From contig NZ_JAHCST010000012.1 in NCBI RefSeq assembly GCF_018476525.1, positions 170,895 through 234,894 on the forward strand: DNA of 64,000 bases. The letters run 5' to 3'. This DNA comes from Acrocarpospora catenulata. Its GTDB lineage: Bacteria > Actinomycetota > Actinomycetes > Streptosporangiales > Streptosporangiaceae. The notes under the pieces are model-generated. The model was not told the DNA's origin. It ran no database searches and was given only the letters and a program-made list of their open reading frames with translations. Below are positions 18,611-27,300 of this stretch, one piece after another (the stretch's first letter is position 1; each line of letters starts with the position of its first letter). Both the position numbers and the translations under genes were made by a program.

Positions 18611-19008
18611 CTGGCCAACTCCACGCCGATCCGGGTGAGATCCGGGGGACGCGCGGGTGGAAACCGGTCACGCAGCCAGTCGTCGTCGTCGGCCCGCCAC
18701 ACCCGGCTGGCGGGATGGTGTCGGGGGAGGGGCGGTACCGAGGCTGCTGATGGTGGGGGACAGGTGCGTACTTTCCGCCAGGTTTATGACCTGTTAGGGG
18801 TCTAGCCGCGGCCCTCTGCCTGTTACAACCCCCAGATGACGATGGGCTTGGCCGCATTCCGGATCCATGCTGATCGCCTCGATACAGGCTCAGGAGGTCT
18901 CGAACCGAGTGCGAGCCCGACAGGACCGGGGGAGAGCCTTACGGCCGAGGAATCCTCTCTTCATGCCCGCTGAAGATCAGCGAATTGGTCAAATCCGACG
19001 AAGTCGAT
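18611..19008. repeat. Direct repeat, copy 2 (right flank of the Rhs island)
   Basis: Same-orientation partner of 9437-9844, with the identical core at 18823-18951. On the minus strand 18505-18702 an open frame (WRADDDDWLRDRF, LTRIGVELASLGIT) reads through the left part of this repeat. It has been decayed in copy 1 and may be the C-terminal scrap of a lost gene, which I do not recognise. It is cut near 18525 by the IS630 remnant. Homology ends at 19008. Confidence 0.9.
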
Positions 19009-19274
19009 CTCATACTGTTCGCGGCGGAGCGAATGGGCCTTGCACTCGATGCCAGACGACACCTATCTGGATGGTTCTTCCGCGATGTGCGCGCTGACAT
19101 GGCGAGCGTTTCCCCCAGGAGGATGTGTTGGCGCGCAGGTGCTCCAGCAGGTGCCGTTCAGTGGGGCGCTGGTGGGCGTATTTGAAACCAATGCCATACC
19201 TGACAGAATCCAGCTTCTGTCTGGTATCAGGTGAAAAGGGGGAATTGGGTCTGGAGGCGCGCGGAACGGTGGCG
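19009..19274. other. Gene-free stretch right of repeat copy 2
   Basis: A plus-strand frame crossing the repeat boundary reads SDEVDLILFAAERMGLALDA, which looks protein-like. It has no clear start, degenerates after about 45 residues, and could be another fragment of the ancestral gene. No other feature is seen before the stop of the next minus-strand gene at 19275. Confidence 0.35.
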
Positions 19275-19724
19275 TCAGAGCGCGTCGATGAATGCTTCCG
19301 CCGCGGACTGGTCCATTCCGGTTTCGCCGCGGACCAGGAAAACGGCCTGCTCGGTGCGGCCGGCCGCTTTGAGTGCGCGGGCGCGGGTGGCCAGGTCGTC
19401 GTTGAGCTGGCCGGCCCGTCCGCCGGGCATGGGAAGGCCGGCGGCCAGGGCGTTGGCGATCATCTGGGCTTCTCGGAGGCCGACTCCGGTGTGGGCGCGG
19501 ATCAGTCTGAGTGCCTCGACCTTGTTGGCCTGGATGTTGGTCAGGTACAGGTCCCGCGCCTGCTCCTGCACGTCCGGCGGCATCGGCATCGGGTTCGGTG
19601 TCCGTTGCGCGAGGCGTGCGCGCTGGCGGGCGCCCGACTGCGACATCCCCACGATGATGAACGCCACCGGCACGACGGAAACCACCAACACGACGACCAG
19701 GATGACCGTCACGAGTGTGCTCAT
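19275..19724 (-). CDS. Membrane-anchored protein with ribosomal L7/L12 C-terminal-like domain
   Basis: The 149-residue protein has one N-terminal hydrophobic helix (about 3-26) that predicts anchoring with the rest in the cytoplasm. A basic/proline linker follows (about 29-52), then a compact domain. Residues 67-90 (NKVEALRLIRAHTGVGLREAQM) resemble the L7/L12 C-terminal fold, which contacts translation factors on the ribosome. The tail (RARALKAAGRTEQAVFLVRG) is a second helical unit ending in EAFIDAL. Homologous small proteins are widespread in actinobacteria and have no known function. Its promoter region holds a 14-bp palindrome. Domain resemblance is by eye and moderately secure; any ribosome-related role is speculation. 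Confidence 0.8.
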   Translation of the reverse strand: MSTLVTVILVVVLVVSVVPVAFIIVGMSQSGARQRARLAQRTPNPMPMPPDVQEQARDLYLTNIQANKVEALRLIRAHTGVGLREAQMIANALAAGLPMPGGRAGQLNDDLATRARALKAAGRTEQAVFLVRGETGMDQSAAEAFIDAL

Positions 19725-19777
19725 CCGGCGATCGTACGGGTTTGCGCCGCATCCAGGTACGCAATCTTTAATGCTCG

Positions 19778-19791
19778 ATAATGTACATTAT
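19778..19791 (-). promoter_or_regulatory. 14-bp perfect palindrome in the promoter of the L7/L12-like gene
   Basis: ATAATGTACATTAT reads the same on both strands. On the minus strand it directly follows TTGACA, a consensus -35 box, so it occupies the promoter spacer. Plausible -10 hexamers (CATTAA or TTAAAG) lie 17-20 bases after the -35 box. It is strikingly AT-rich for this genome. An operator for a dimeric repressor is the simplest reading. Confidence 0.55.
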
Positions 19792-19891
19792 GTCAAGTTA
19801 GCCTTGGCGTAGTCGCGGAAGAGCACCGGGGACACCGAGGCCAGGGGAACCCGCCCTACAGCTTGCGGGCCCCACTGGCAAACCAGTGGTC

Positions 19892-20266
19892 TCAGCCGCC
19901 GAACTTCAGCTGGAACTCGCGGAACTTCTTTTCGATCTCCCGCTTCGCCTGCGTCTTGAGCGCCCGGAGCAGATCGGCCGCCATCCGCGACAACTCGGCC
20001 TCGCGCTCCTGCCGGACCCGGTTCAGCCGCCCCGTGTTGGCGACCGGCTTCACCCCGGCCGGCCACACCGAAGGCCGCGGCGGCCCCCCGTGCGGAGGCA
20101 CGGACGACGAAGGCGAAGCCACCGGCCGGGCCAGCGACGACGGTGGCGGCGGAACCGCTCGTGCGGTGCCCGCCGCGACCGCCCCCGCCGCGACCGCCCC
20201 CGCCGCGATACAGCAGGCGGCCAGCGCGGCGGTGAGCCCACCCGACCTGACGATGTTGGAAGCCAT
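19892..20266 (-). CDS. Small secreted protein with charged C-terminal helix
   Basis: A 124-residue hypothetical protein. The N-terminus has a short basic segment and a long Ala/Gly/Val hydrophobic stretch ending near residue 38 (GTARAVPP), a good Sec signal peptide. A Pro/Ser-rich linker follows to about residue 80, then a helical tail alternating Arg, Lys and Glu (RQEREAEL, KREIEKKFREFQ). The start could be ATG 20266 or GTG 20275; ATG is used because AGAGGG is then 11 bases away. It is divergent from the DUF2786 gene. No function is assigned. Confidence 0.65.
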   Translation of the reverse strand: MASNIVRSGGLTAALAACCIAAGAVAAGAVAAGTARAVPPPPSSLARPVASPSSSVPPHGGPPRPSVWPAGVKPVANTGRLNRVRQEREAELSRMAADLLRALKTQAKREIEKKFREFQLKFGG

Positions 20267-20428
20267 TCGCGGCACGGCCCTCTCCTATCGATCACTCCTG
20301 CCGCCAGCCTGCCGCCTCCAGCCCCGCCGCCGGTGGCGGCCAGCCGCTCCCCCGGCGCATATTGGGCGATTATTGGCCCCCCGTTGGCGGGTGCCTCCCG
20401 CCACGCCACACCCCCTTAGGGTGGGCGG

Positions 20429-21142
20429 GTGATTCCCGAGCGGAAGCTGGACCTGGTACGCAAACTGCTGGCCGTGGCCGAGCACCCGGGCACCGACCCG
20501 GTCGAGGCCGCCGTCTACCTGGAGAAGGCGTACGCGGTGATGGCCGCCCACGGCATCCAGCAGGCCATGCTCGCCGACACCGGCCAGCTCGAGGACCAGA
20601 TCGAACGGCTGGCCGTCCGCGTGGGAAACCCGTACCAGGCCGACCGGCGGGCTCTGCTGGCCGGCGTCGCCGAAGCCCTGCGCTGCCGCGCCGTCTATCG
20701 CAGGTCCGCGAGCGAGTCCCTGGTGGAGGTGATCGGGTTCACCAGCGACCTGGCGGCGGTGGAACTGCTGTACACCTCGCTGAGCCTGCAGATGGCCTCC
20801 GGCGCGGTCCGGGCCGCCGTGCCGGCGGGATCGGCGGTGGTGGGCTTCCGCAAGGGCTGGATGGCCGGATTCACCATCCGGGTCTGCGAACGTCTGCGCG
20901 CCGCCGCCCGCCAGGCCGCCGCCACAGCATCGGAAGGCGGCCGGTCGGCGGAACTGGTGCTGGTGGACCGCCGTACGCAGGTGGCGCGCGTCTACGCCGA
21001 CCTGTATCCCGACGCCAGACGCGGGTCACGGCGGCGGCTGCGTGACTGGTCGGGCTGGGAGGACGGCCGGGCGGCCGGCGACGCCGCCGACCTGGAACGA
21101 CCGCGGATGGCCGACGGCCGCCGCCGCCAGCTGCGCGGCTAG
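20429..21142 (+). CDS. DUF2786 domain protein
   Basis: A 237-residue protein. Residues 5-45 (ERKLDLVRKLLAVAEHPGTD, AAVYLEKAYAVMAAHGI) are the conserved DUF2786 helical hairpin found in actinobacterial and phage proteins of unknown role. The middle part (FTSDLAAVELLYTSL) and the Arg-rich tail are typical. No signal peptide is present. The GTG at 20429 lies six bases after TAGGGT, so the message may be leaderless. Its TAG stop shares the palindrome CTAG at 21139-21142 with the stop of the convergent DUF952 gene. Confidence 0.85.
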   Translation: MIPERKLDLVRKLLAVAEHPGTDPVEAAVYLEKAYAVMAAHGIQQAMLADTGQLEDQIERLAVRVGNPYQADRRALLAGVAEALRCRAVYRRSASESLVEVIGFTSDLAAVELLYTSLSLQMASGAVRAAVPAGSAVVGFRKGWMAGFTIRVCERLRAAARQAAATASEGGRSAELVLVDRRTQVARVYADLYPDARRGSRRRLRDWSGWEDGRAAGDAADLERPRMADGRRRQLRG

Positions 21143-21453
21143 GGCCAGGGGGTGACCGCGGTCACCGCCGCGACCGGGATGGGCCCGTAAATGTGCGGAT
21201 AGGACTCCTCGGCGCCGGGCGGGGTCTCATAGACGACCGGGCAGCCCAGCAGTTCCTCGGAAATGTGTAGCAGCACCAGCGGTTCGCTCACCCCGCCGTA
21301 GTAACGCTCCGCCACACCGGCCGCCTGCCCCGGGCCGGTGGAGGCGTGGATGAACCCCTCCTCCTCCAGCGTCCGTCCCAGCGTGGAAACCCGGTATTCG
21401 CCCAGCCGCCGCGCCTGCGCCCAGTCGGCGGCCAGAGCCAGATGTACGATCAC
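21139..21453 (-). CDS. DUF952 family protein
   Basis: A 104-residue cytoplasmic protein with the DUF952 pattern: an N-terminal strand (VIVHLALAADWA), the core FIHASTGPGQAAGVAERYY, a strand PLVLLHISEE, and the C-terminal PHIYGPIPVAAV. The fold is a small alpha-beta domain that some databases place near glutathione S-transferase-like or ADP-ribosyltransferase-like proteins; no reaction is established. The GTG start at 21453 follows TACAGT by seven bases, suggesting a leaderless transcript that starts just after the SMR gene stop. Confidence 0.85.
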   Translation of the reverse strand: MIVHLALAADWAQARRLGEYRVSTLGRTLEEEGFIHASTGPGQAAGVAERYYGGVSEPLVLLHISEELLGCPVVYETPPGAEESYPHIYGPIPVAAVTAVTPWP

Positions 21454-21467
21454 ACCCGCGACTGTAG

Positions 21468-21791
21468 TCAGTGCGCACCGGCGAGGTTCAGTACCACCAC
21501 CCCGCCGATGATCAGCGCGATGCCGCCCGCCTTCAGCAGGTTCATGCCCTCTCCGAGGAACAGTGTCCCGATCGCGGCGACGGCCGCCGTCCCGATGCCC
21601 GCCCACACCGCGTACGCCACCCCGACCGGCATCTGCAGCTTCAAGGCCCGCGCCAGCAGCGCGAAGGAGGCGATGTAGCCGATCACCACCAGCACCGACC
21701 AGCCCTTGTGCGCGAACCCGTCGCTGAGTTTGAGAGCGGTGGTCGCCATGACCTCGCAGGCGATCGCGGCGGCCAGCAGGATCCACGCCAT
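21468..21791 (-). CDS. Small multidrug resistance (SMR, EmrE/Qac-like) exporter
   Basis: A 107-residue proton-coupled antiporter subunit with four membrane helices. The essential membrane glutamate is Glu13 (AAIACEVMATTALK); the second helix region (GWSVLVVIGYIASFALL), the LQMPVGVAYAVWAGIG motif and the last helix (GGIALIIGGVVVLNL) follow in order. The pattern is closer to the quaternary-cation (EmrE, QacC) type than to the guanidinium exporter Gdx. It works as an antiparallel dimer in this family. ATG 21791 is preceded by GGGGAG, which excludes the longer in-frame start at 21827. No guanidine riboswitch was seen upstream. Confidence 0.92.
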   Translation of the reverse strand: MAWILLAAAIACEVMATTALKLSDGFAHKGWSVLVVIGYIASFALLARALKLQMPVGVAYAVWAGIGTAAVAAIGTLFLGEGMNLLKAGGIALIIGGVVVLNLAGAH

Positions 21792-21890
21792 GGCTACTCC
21801 CCTGTCGAGCATGGTGGTGCGCGTCACCAGGGTAGTGGTGGCGCGTCTGCCGCAAACCTCAGGGGGCCTGAAACCATCCCATATGCCGCG

Positions 21891-21954
21891 AAGGCGACCC
21901 CGATTCCGGTTTCACATCCGCCAAGGCGACATGGTTTCCAGTTTCACATCGCGG
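21891..21954. repeat. Tandem 32-bp imperfect direct repeat
   Basis: Two adjacent 32-bp units begin with AAGGCGAC and share TTTCACATC at the same offset (21891-21922 and 21923-21954). The second overlaps an inverted repeat GGTTTCC (21933-21939) / GGAAACC (21953-21959). They lie just upstream of the HAD gene in the divergent region shared with the SMR gene, so a regulatory role is possible. Confidence 0.6.
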
Positions 21955-21992
21955 AAACCCCGCTGTAATAGGCATTCCCGAGGATGGCACAC

Positions 21993-22727
21993 ATGATCAG
22001 GGCCATCCTTTTCGACCTGGACGAAACCCTCTTCGACCACCGCTCGGCGGTGGCGCACGCGGTGACGGCCTGGACGGCGGCACTGGCCCCCTGCCACCCG
22101 CTCCTCGGCGAAGGCCCGGCCCTGTGGCTGCGCCTGGAGGACAAACACCTGCCCGCCTGGCACCACGGCGAATGCTCCTTCGGCGAACAGCGCCGCCGCC
22201 GCCTGCGCGACTACTGCCGCCAGATGGGCCTGGCCGAACCCGCCGACCTGGACGACGCCTACGCCGACTTCCTCACCGCGTACGAAGCCGCCTGGGAGGC
22301 CTTCCCCGACGCCTACACCGTCATGGACGCCTACACCGGCTCCGGCCTGACCCTCGGCGTGCTCACCAACGGCCAGCCCATGCAGCAGGAGGCCAAACTC
22401 CGCCGCCTCGGCCTGCTGGACCGCATGGACCCCGTCCTCACCCCCGACTCCCTCGGCGGCAACTTCAAGCCCTCCGCCGAGTGCTACCTGGCGGCCGCCG
22501 CCAAACTCGGCCTGGCCGCCAACGAGGTCGCCCTCGTCGGCGACAACCTCAACCTGGACGCCATCGGCCCCACCCGCGTCGGCATGCTCGGCATCTGGCT
22601 GGACCGGTACGGCTCCGCCACTCCCCCGCCCGGCATCCCCGCCATCCGCACCCTCGCCGACCTGCCCGCCGTCATCCCCCCGCACGCCAAGCCGGAACGG
22701 CAGGCCTGCCTGGCGGGCCACGCCTGA
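21993..22727 (+). CDS. HAD superfamily hydrolase (phosphatase type)
   Basis: A 244-residue cytoplasmic phosphohydrolase. Motif I is FDLDETLFD (Asp8 nucleophile, Asp10 acid), motif II LGVLTNGQ, motif III the Lys in GGNFKPSAECYLAA, and motif IV VGDNLNLD. A helical C1 cap (about residues 18-95) fits the YjjG/REG-2 type HADs, which act on small phosphorylated metabolites such as nucleotides. ATG 21993 is preferred over 21984 because GAGG sits nine bases before it. The substrate cannot be told. Confidence 0.9.
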   Translation: MIRAILFDLDETLFDHRSAVAHAVTAWTAALAPCHPLLGEGPALWLRLEDKHLPAWHHGECSFGEQRRRRLRDYCRQMGLAEPADLDDAYADFLTAYEAAWEAFPDAYTVMDAYTGSGLTLGVLTNGQPMQQEAKLRRLGLLDRMDPVLTPDSLGGNFKPSAECYLAAAAKLGLAANEVALVGDNLNLDAIGPTRVGMLGIWLDRYGSATPPPGIPAIRTLADLPAVIPPHAKPERQACLAGHA

Positions 22728-22746
22728 CCCGCCGGCCACACCCCAG

Positions 22747-24171
22747 CTACAAGATCGCCGCAGGGCGGTAGGACGCCGCCTCCGGATGGCGCGCCACGAC
22801 TTCCGCCACCCGCGCCACCACCGACGCCACCTGCGCCTCCGCCGCGCCGGTGAACGACAGCCGATCCGCCAGCAGCCCCTCCAGCGCCGTACGGTCCAGC
22901 GGGAACCGCGCATCCCCCGCCAGCCGCTCCACCAGATCGTTGGCCGACCCGCGCGCCCGCATCGCCAGCGCCGCCGCCACCGCATGCTCCTTGATCAGCT
23001 CATGGCCGCTCTCCCGGCCCACCCCCGCCCGCACCGCCGCCATCAGCATCTTGGTCGTCGCCAGGAACGGCAGATACCGATCAAGCTCCGCCTCGATCAC
23101 CGCCGGGAACGCCCCGAACTCCCCCAGCACCGTCAGCATCGTCTCCACCAGCCCGTCGAAGGCGAAGAACGCGTCCGGCAACGCCACCCGCCGCACCACC
23201 GAACACGACACATCCCCCTCGTTCCACTGATCCCCCGCCAGCTCCCCCACCATCGACGCGTACCCGCGCAACACCACCGTCAGCCCGTTCACCCGCTCAC
23301 ACGAGCGCGTGTTCATCTTGTGCGGCATCGCCGACGAACCGACCTGGCCCTCCTGGAACCCCTCGGTCACCAGCTCGTGCCCCGCCATCAACCGGATCGT
23401 CTTGGCCAGCGACGACGGCGCCGCCGCCAGCTGCACCAGCGCCGTCACCACCTCGAAGTCCAGCGACCGCGGATACACCTGCCCCACGCTGGTCAGCCGC
23501 CGCGCGAACCCCAGATGGGCCGCCACCCGGTCCTCCAGCTCCGCCAGCCGCTCCGCTCCCAGCAGGTCCAGCATGTCCTGCGCCGTCCCCACCGGACCCT
23601 TGATCCCGCGCAGCGGATAGCGGGCGATCAGCTCCTCCAGCCGCCCGTAGGCCACCAGCAGCTCGTCGGCGGCCGAGGCGAACCGTTTGCCCAGCGTGGT
23701 GGCCTGCGCGGCGACGTTGTGGGAGCGGCCGGCCATGACCGTACCGGCGTGCTCGGCCGCCAGCCGGGCCAGCTGCGCCAGCAGCGCCACCACCCGGTCG
23801 CGTACCAGCAGCAGGCTGTCGCGGATCTGCAGCTGCTCCACGTTCTCGGTCAGGTCCCTCGAGGTCATGCCCTTGTGGACCTGCTCGTGCCCGGCCAGCG
23901 CGTTGAACTCCTCGATCCGTGCCTTCACGTCGTGCCGGGAGATCCGCTCACGGGCCGCGATCGAGTCCAGGTCGACCTGGTCGACCACCTTCTCGTAGTC
24001 GCCGATCGCCCCTTCCGGCACCGTCAGGCCCTGGTCGGCCTGGGCCTTCAGGACCGCCAGCCAGAGCCTGCGTTCCAGGACGACCTTGTGCTCCGGGGAC
24101 CAGAGCCGCGCCAGCTCGGCGGAGGCGTAGCGGGCGGCCAGAACGTTGGGAATACGCGCCTTCACAGTCAC
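22747..24171 (-). CDS. purB: Adenylosuccinate lyase
   Basis: Cleaves adenylosuccinate to AMP and SAICAR to AICAR in purine synthesis, each releasing fumarate. The 474-residue protein shows the fumarase-superfamily signature GSSAMPHKMNT with the flexible catalytic-serine loop, plus HKGMTSRDLTEN and GRSHNVAAQATT, which carry the catalytic histidine region. GTG 24171 (VTVKARIPNVLA) is the start; an upstream in-frame extension to 24249 has no ribosome binding site. It is apparently monocistronic. A 23-bp AT-rich motif about 80 bases upstream recurs before another minus-strand gene near 36.3 kb. Confidence 0.95.
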   Translation of the reverse strand: MTVKARIPNVLAARYASAELARLWSPEHKVVLERRLWLAVLKAQADQGLTVPEGAIGDYEKVVDQVDLDSIAARERISRHDVKARIEEFNALAGHEQVHKGMTSRDLTENVEQLQIRDSLLLVRDRVVALLAQLARLAAEHAGTVMAGRSHNVAAQATTLGKRFASAADELLVAYGRLEELIARYPLRGIKGPVGTAQDMLDLLGAERLAELEDRVAAHLGFARRLTSVGQVYPRSLDFEVVTALVQLAAAPSSLAKTIRLMAGHELVTEGFQEGQVGSSAMPHKMNTRSCERVNGLTVVLRGYASMVGELAGDQWNEGDVSCSVVRRVALPDAFFAFDGLVETMLTVLGEFGAFPAVIEAELDRYLPFLATTKMLMAAVRAGVGRESGHELIKEHAVAAALAMRARGSANDLVERLAGDARFPLDRTALEGLLADRLSFTGAAEAQVASVVARVAEVVARHPEAASYRPAAIL

Positions 24172-24252
24172 GTTGCCCCAGCCTATCCGGTGCCGGGGTC
24201 CTCCCTCGGTGAGGGTTTGTTGTGTGGGTGTGGAGCGGCGTGCAACCACCAG

Positions 24253-24275
24253 GCGGCTTTACAAAGTAGATCAAT
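24253..24275 (-). promoter_or_regulatory. AT-rich 23-bp motif upstream of purB (copy 1)
   Basis: Bases 24253-24275 match 36302-36324 at 20 of 23 positions and share GCGGCTTTAC, GTAGAT and AAT. Both sit about 80-110 bases before the start of a minus-strand gene. A core TAC-N3-GTA dyad is common to both. It may be a promoter or operator element. Confidence 0.4.
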
Positions 24276-24286
24276 GGCGTGAGAGA

Positions 24287-24326
24287 AGGCCGCCCGCCCC
24301 CGGAAATCTCCGGAAGCGGGCGGCCT
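24287..24326 (-). terminator. Hairpin terminator behind the RND pump gene
   Basis: The 11-bp arm AGGCCGCCCGC (24287-24297) pairs perfectly with 24316-24326, and an inner 5-bp stem (24300-24304 with 24309-24313) extends the structure. On the minus strand it lies 16 bases after the RND stop and is followed by a short T/C-rich run. It separates the pump transcript from purB. Confidence 0.75.
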
Positions 24327-24341
24327 GTCACAAGCGTCCCG

Positions 24342-27300
24342 TCAGCGGGAGGGGGTGAGCGTCCCCTCCTCGTACACCTTCACCTCACGGTTCGCCTCGT
24401 GCTTCGGGGTGCGGCGGAACCGCTCCTTGGTGCGTTCGACCATCGTGTACAGGGTCGGCACCAGCACCAGGGTGAGCAGCGTCGAGGAGATCAGTCCCCC
24501 GATCACCACGATGGCCAGCGCCTGGGAGATGAACCCGCCGGAACCGGTCAGGCCCACCGCCATGGGGGTCAGCGCGCCGATGGTGGCCAGCGCGGTCATC
24601 AGGATCGGCCGCACCCGGCGGCGGCCGCCCTCCAGGACCGCCTCCACCACGCCCATGCCCTGCTCCCGATACTGGTTGATCAGGTCGATGAGCACGATCG
24701 CGTTGGTGACCACGATGCCGATCAGCATCAGCATGCCGATCAGGGCCGGCACGCCCAGCGCGGTGTCGGTGACCAGCAGCAGGCCGATCGCGCCGGTGGC
24801 CGCGAACGGGATGGACACCAGCAGGATGAGCGGCTGCACGAAGCTGCGGAACGTCGCCACCATGATCATGAAGACGATGGCGATGGCCAGCAGCATGGCC
24901 AGCCCCAGGTCGGCGAAGGCCTCCTCCTGGTCGGCGCTGGCCCCGCCGATCTGCCAGCGCACGCTCGGCGGCAGGGTCAGGCCGTCCATCTTCTGGGTCA
25001 CCGCGGTGGTGATGGCGCCCAGGTCGGCGGCGTCGGCCCGGCCGGAGACGGTGGCGGTGCGCTCCCCGTCCAGGCGGCTGATCTGGGTGGGGCCGCCGGC
25101 CTGCTTCACCTCGGCCACCTGCGACAGCTTCACCGCCCCGGTGGCGGTCGGCAGGACCAGGTCCCGCACCGCCTTCAGGTCCTCCGGGGCGTCGCCGGTG
25201 CGCAGCACGATGTCGCTGGAGCGGCCGTCCAGGTCGATGGAGCCGACCGGGGCGCCGCGGAAGGCCTGCGCCACCAGCTGGCCGATCCCGGCCTCGGTCA
25301 GGCCGCGGGCGGCCGCCTTCTCCCGGTCGACGTGCACCTCCACGCGGGGGGCGCTGTCCTCCAGGTTGGAGCCGACGTCACGCAGCCCGGACATGCCTTC
25401 CAGGGCGGCGGCCACCGTGGTGGCGGCGGTCTTCAGCTCGGCGCTGTCGGCGCCCTGCAGGATGATCTGGAGCTGGTCGCTGTTGAAGCCGCCGCCGCCC
25501 TCGCCGACGGTCACCTCCCCCGCGTCCAGTACGGCCAGGCGCTCGCGCAGCCGGGCCTCCACCGCCGGGGTGTCGGCGTCCTCGGCCACGGTGACCGAGA
25601 AGCTGGCCCGGTCGGCGCTGCCGCCCGCGCCGCCCATGAACTGGCCGCCGCCGCCCACGGTGACCTGGTAGGAGGAGACGCCGGGGTCGGCGTTCAGCAC
25701 GGCCTCGACCTTGGCCGCGGCGGCGTCGGTGGTCTCCAGGTTGGTGCCGACCGGCATGCGCTGGCTGAGCTGGATGGTGTCCTGGCCGGAGGAGTCCAGG
25801 AAGTTGGTCTTCAGGTTGGGCACCAGCGCCATCGTCCCGGCGAACACGGCCAGGCCGATGAGCAGGGTGACCAGCCGCCGCCGGGTGGCGAAGCGCAGCA
25901 CCGGCAGGTAGGCGCGCTGCAGCGGCGAGCGCAGTTCCTTGCGCTCGGCCTCCTCCCGTACGGCCTGCGCCTGTTCGGGGGTGAGTTTGGGTGCTTTGAG
26001 GAACCAGTACGCCAGCACCGGGATGACGGTGAGGGAGACCAGCAGGGAGGCCAGCAGCGCGACCGTGACGGTGATCGCGAACGGGCTGAACAGCTGGCCC
26101 ACCATGCCGCCGACGAAGGCGATGGGCAGGAACACCGCCACCGTGGTCAGCGTGGAGGCGGTCACCGCCCCGGCCACCTCGCGCACCGAGGTGAGGATGG
26201 CCTGCCGCTTCTCCTCGCCGTACCCGAGGTGGCGCTTGATGTTCTCCAGGACGACGATCGAGTCGTCCACCACCCGGCCGACCGCGATGGTCAGCGCGCC
26301 GAGGGTGAGCAGGTTGAGGGAGTAGTCGCCGGCCCACAGCGCGATCAGCGCGATCACCACCGACAGCGGGATGGAGACGGCGGTGACGATGGTGGAGCGG
26401 ATGGACAGCAGGAAGATCAGGATGATCAGGACGGCGAAGGTCAGGCCGAGCAGGCCCTCGGTGGTCAGGTCCTCGATCGAGCGCTCGACGTAGGGGGCCT
26501 GGTCGAAGACGACGGTGAGCTCGGCGCCGGCGCCGAGCTGGCGGGTCAGCTCCTCCTCCTGGGCGCGCACGTCGTGGGAGATCTGCACGGCGTTGCCGTC
26601 GGGGGTCATGGTGATGGACACCCCCAGGCTCGGCTTGCCGTTGGTGCGGGTCAGCGTGGTGGCGTCGGCGTCGCGGACCTCGATGTCGGCGACGTCGCCG
26701 AGTTCGACCGGCTTGGGCGCGGCGGGGGCCTGGCCGGGCCGCGCGGCGGCCGGGGCGGCGGGCGTCAGGTAGAGGCCCTTGAGGTCGTCCACCCCGGCGA
26801 TCCGGTCGCCGACCTGCACGGTGAGGTTCTTGCCGTCGTCCTCCAGGGCGCCGGCCGGGATGGCCACGCCGTTGGCGCGCAGCAGGTCGGGGATGGCGGC
26901 CGGGGACAGGCCGAGGCGGGCCATCTTGGCCGTGTCCGGGGTGATCACGACCTGCTTCTCGCGGTTGCCGGTGACCTGGGCCTCGCGCACCCCCGGCACG
27001 CCCTGCACGGCGGGCACCATGATGCGTTCCAGCTTGTCGGCCATGGCGTGCGAGTCGCCGCCGTCGCTGACCGCGATCACCATGACCGGGATGTCGTCGG
27101 TGCTGCCGGCCAGGACCTGCGGGTCGACCCCGTCGGGGAGCTGGCCGCTGATCCGGGAGACCGACTGCTGCATCTTGCCGACGGCCTGGTCGATGTCGGT
27201 GCCGTACTCGAAGGCGACCTGGATCTGGGCCAGGCCCTCCTTGGAGGTGGAGGTGACCTCGGTGACGCCCGCGATGCCCTGGAAGCTGTTCTCGATCGGC

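Noticed and set aside
21792..21890. Guanidine riboswitch before the SMR gene
   Set aside because: No ykkC-type conserved segments were found, and the protein is of the EmrE/Qac type rather than Gdx.
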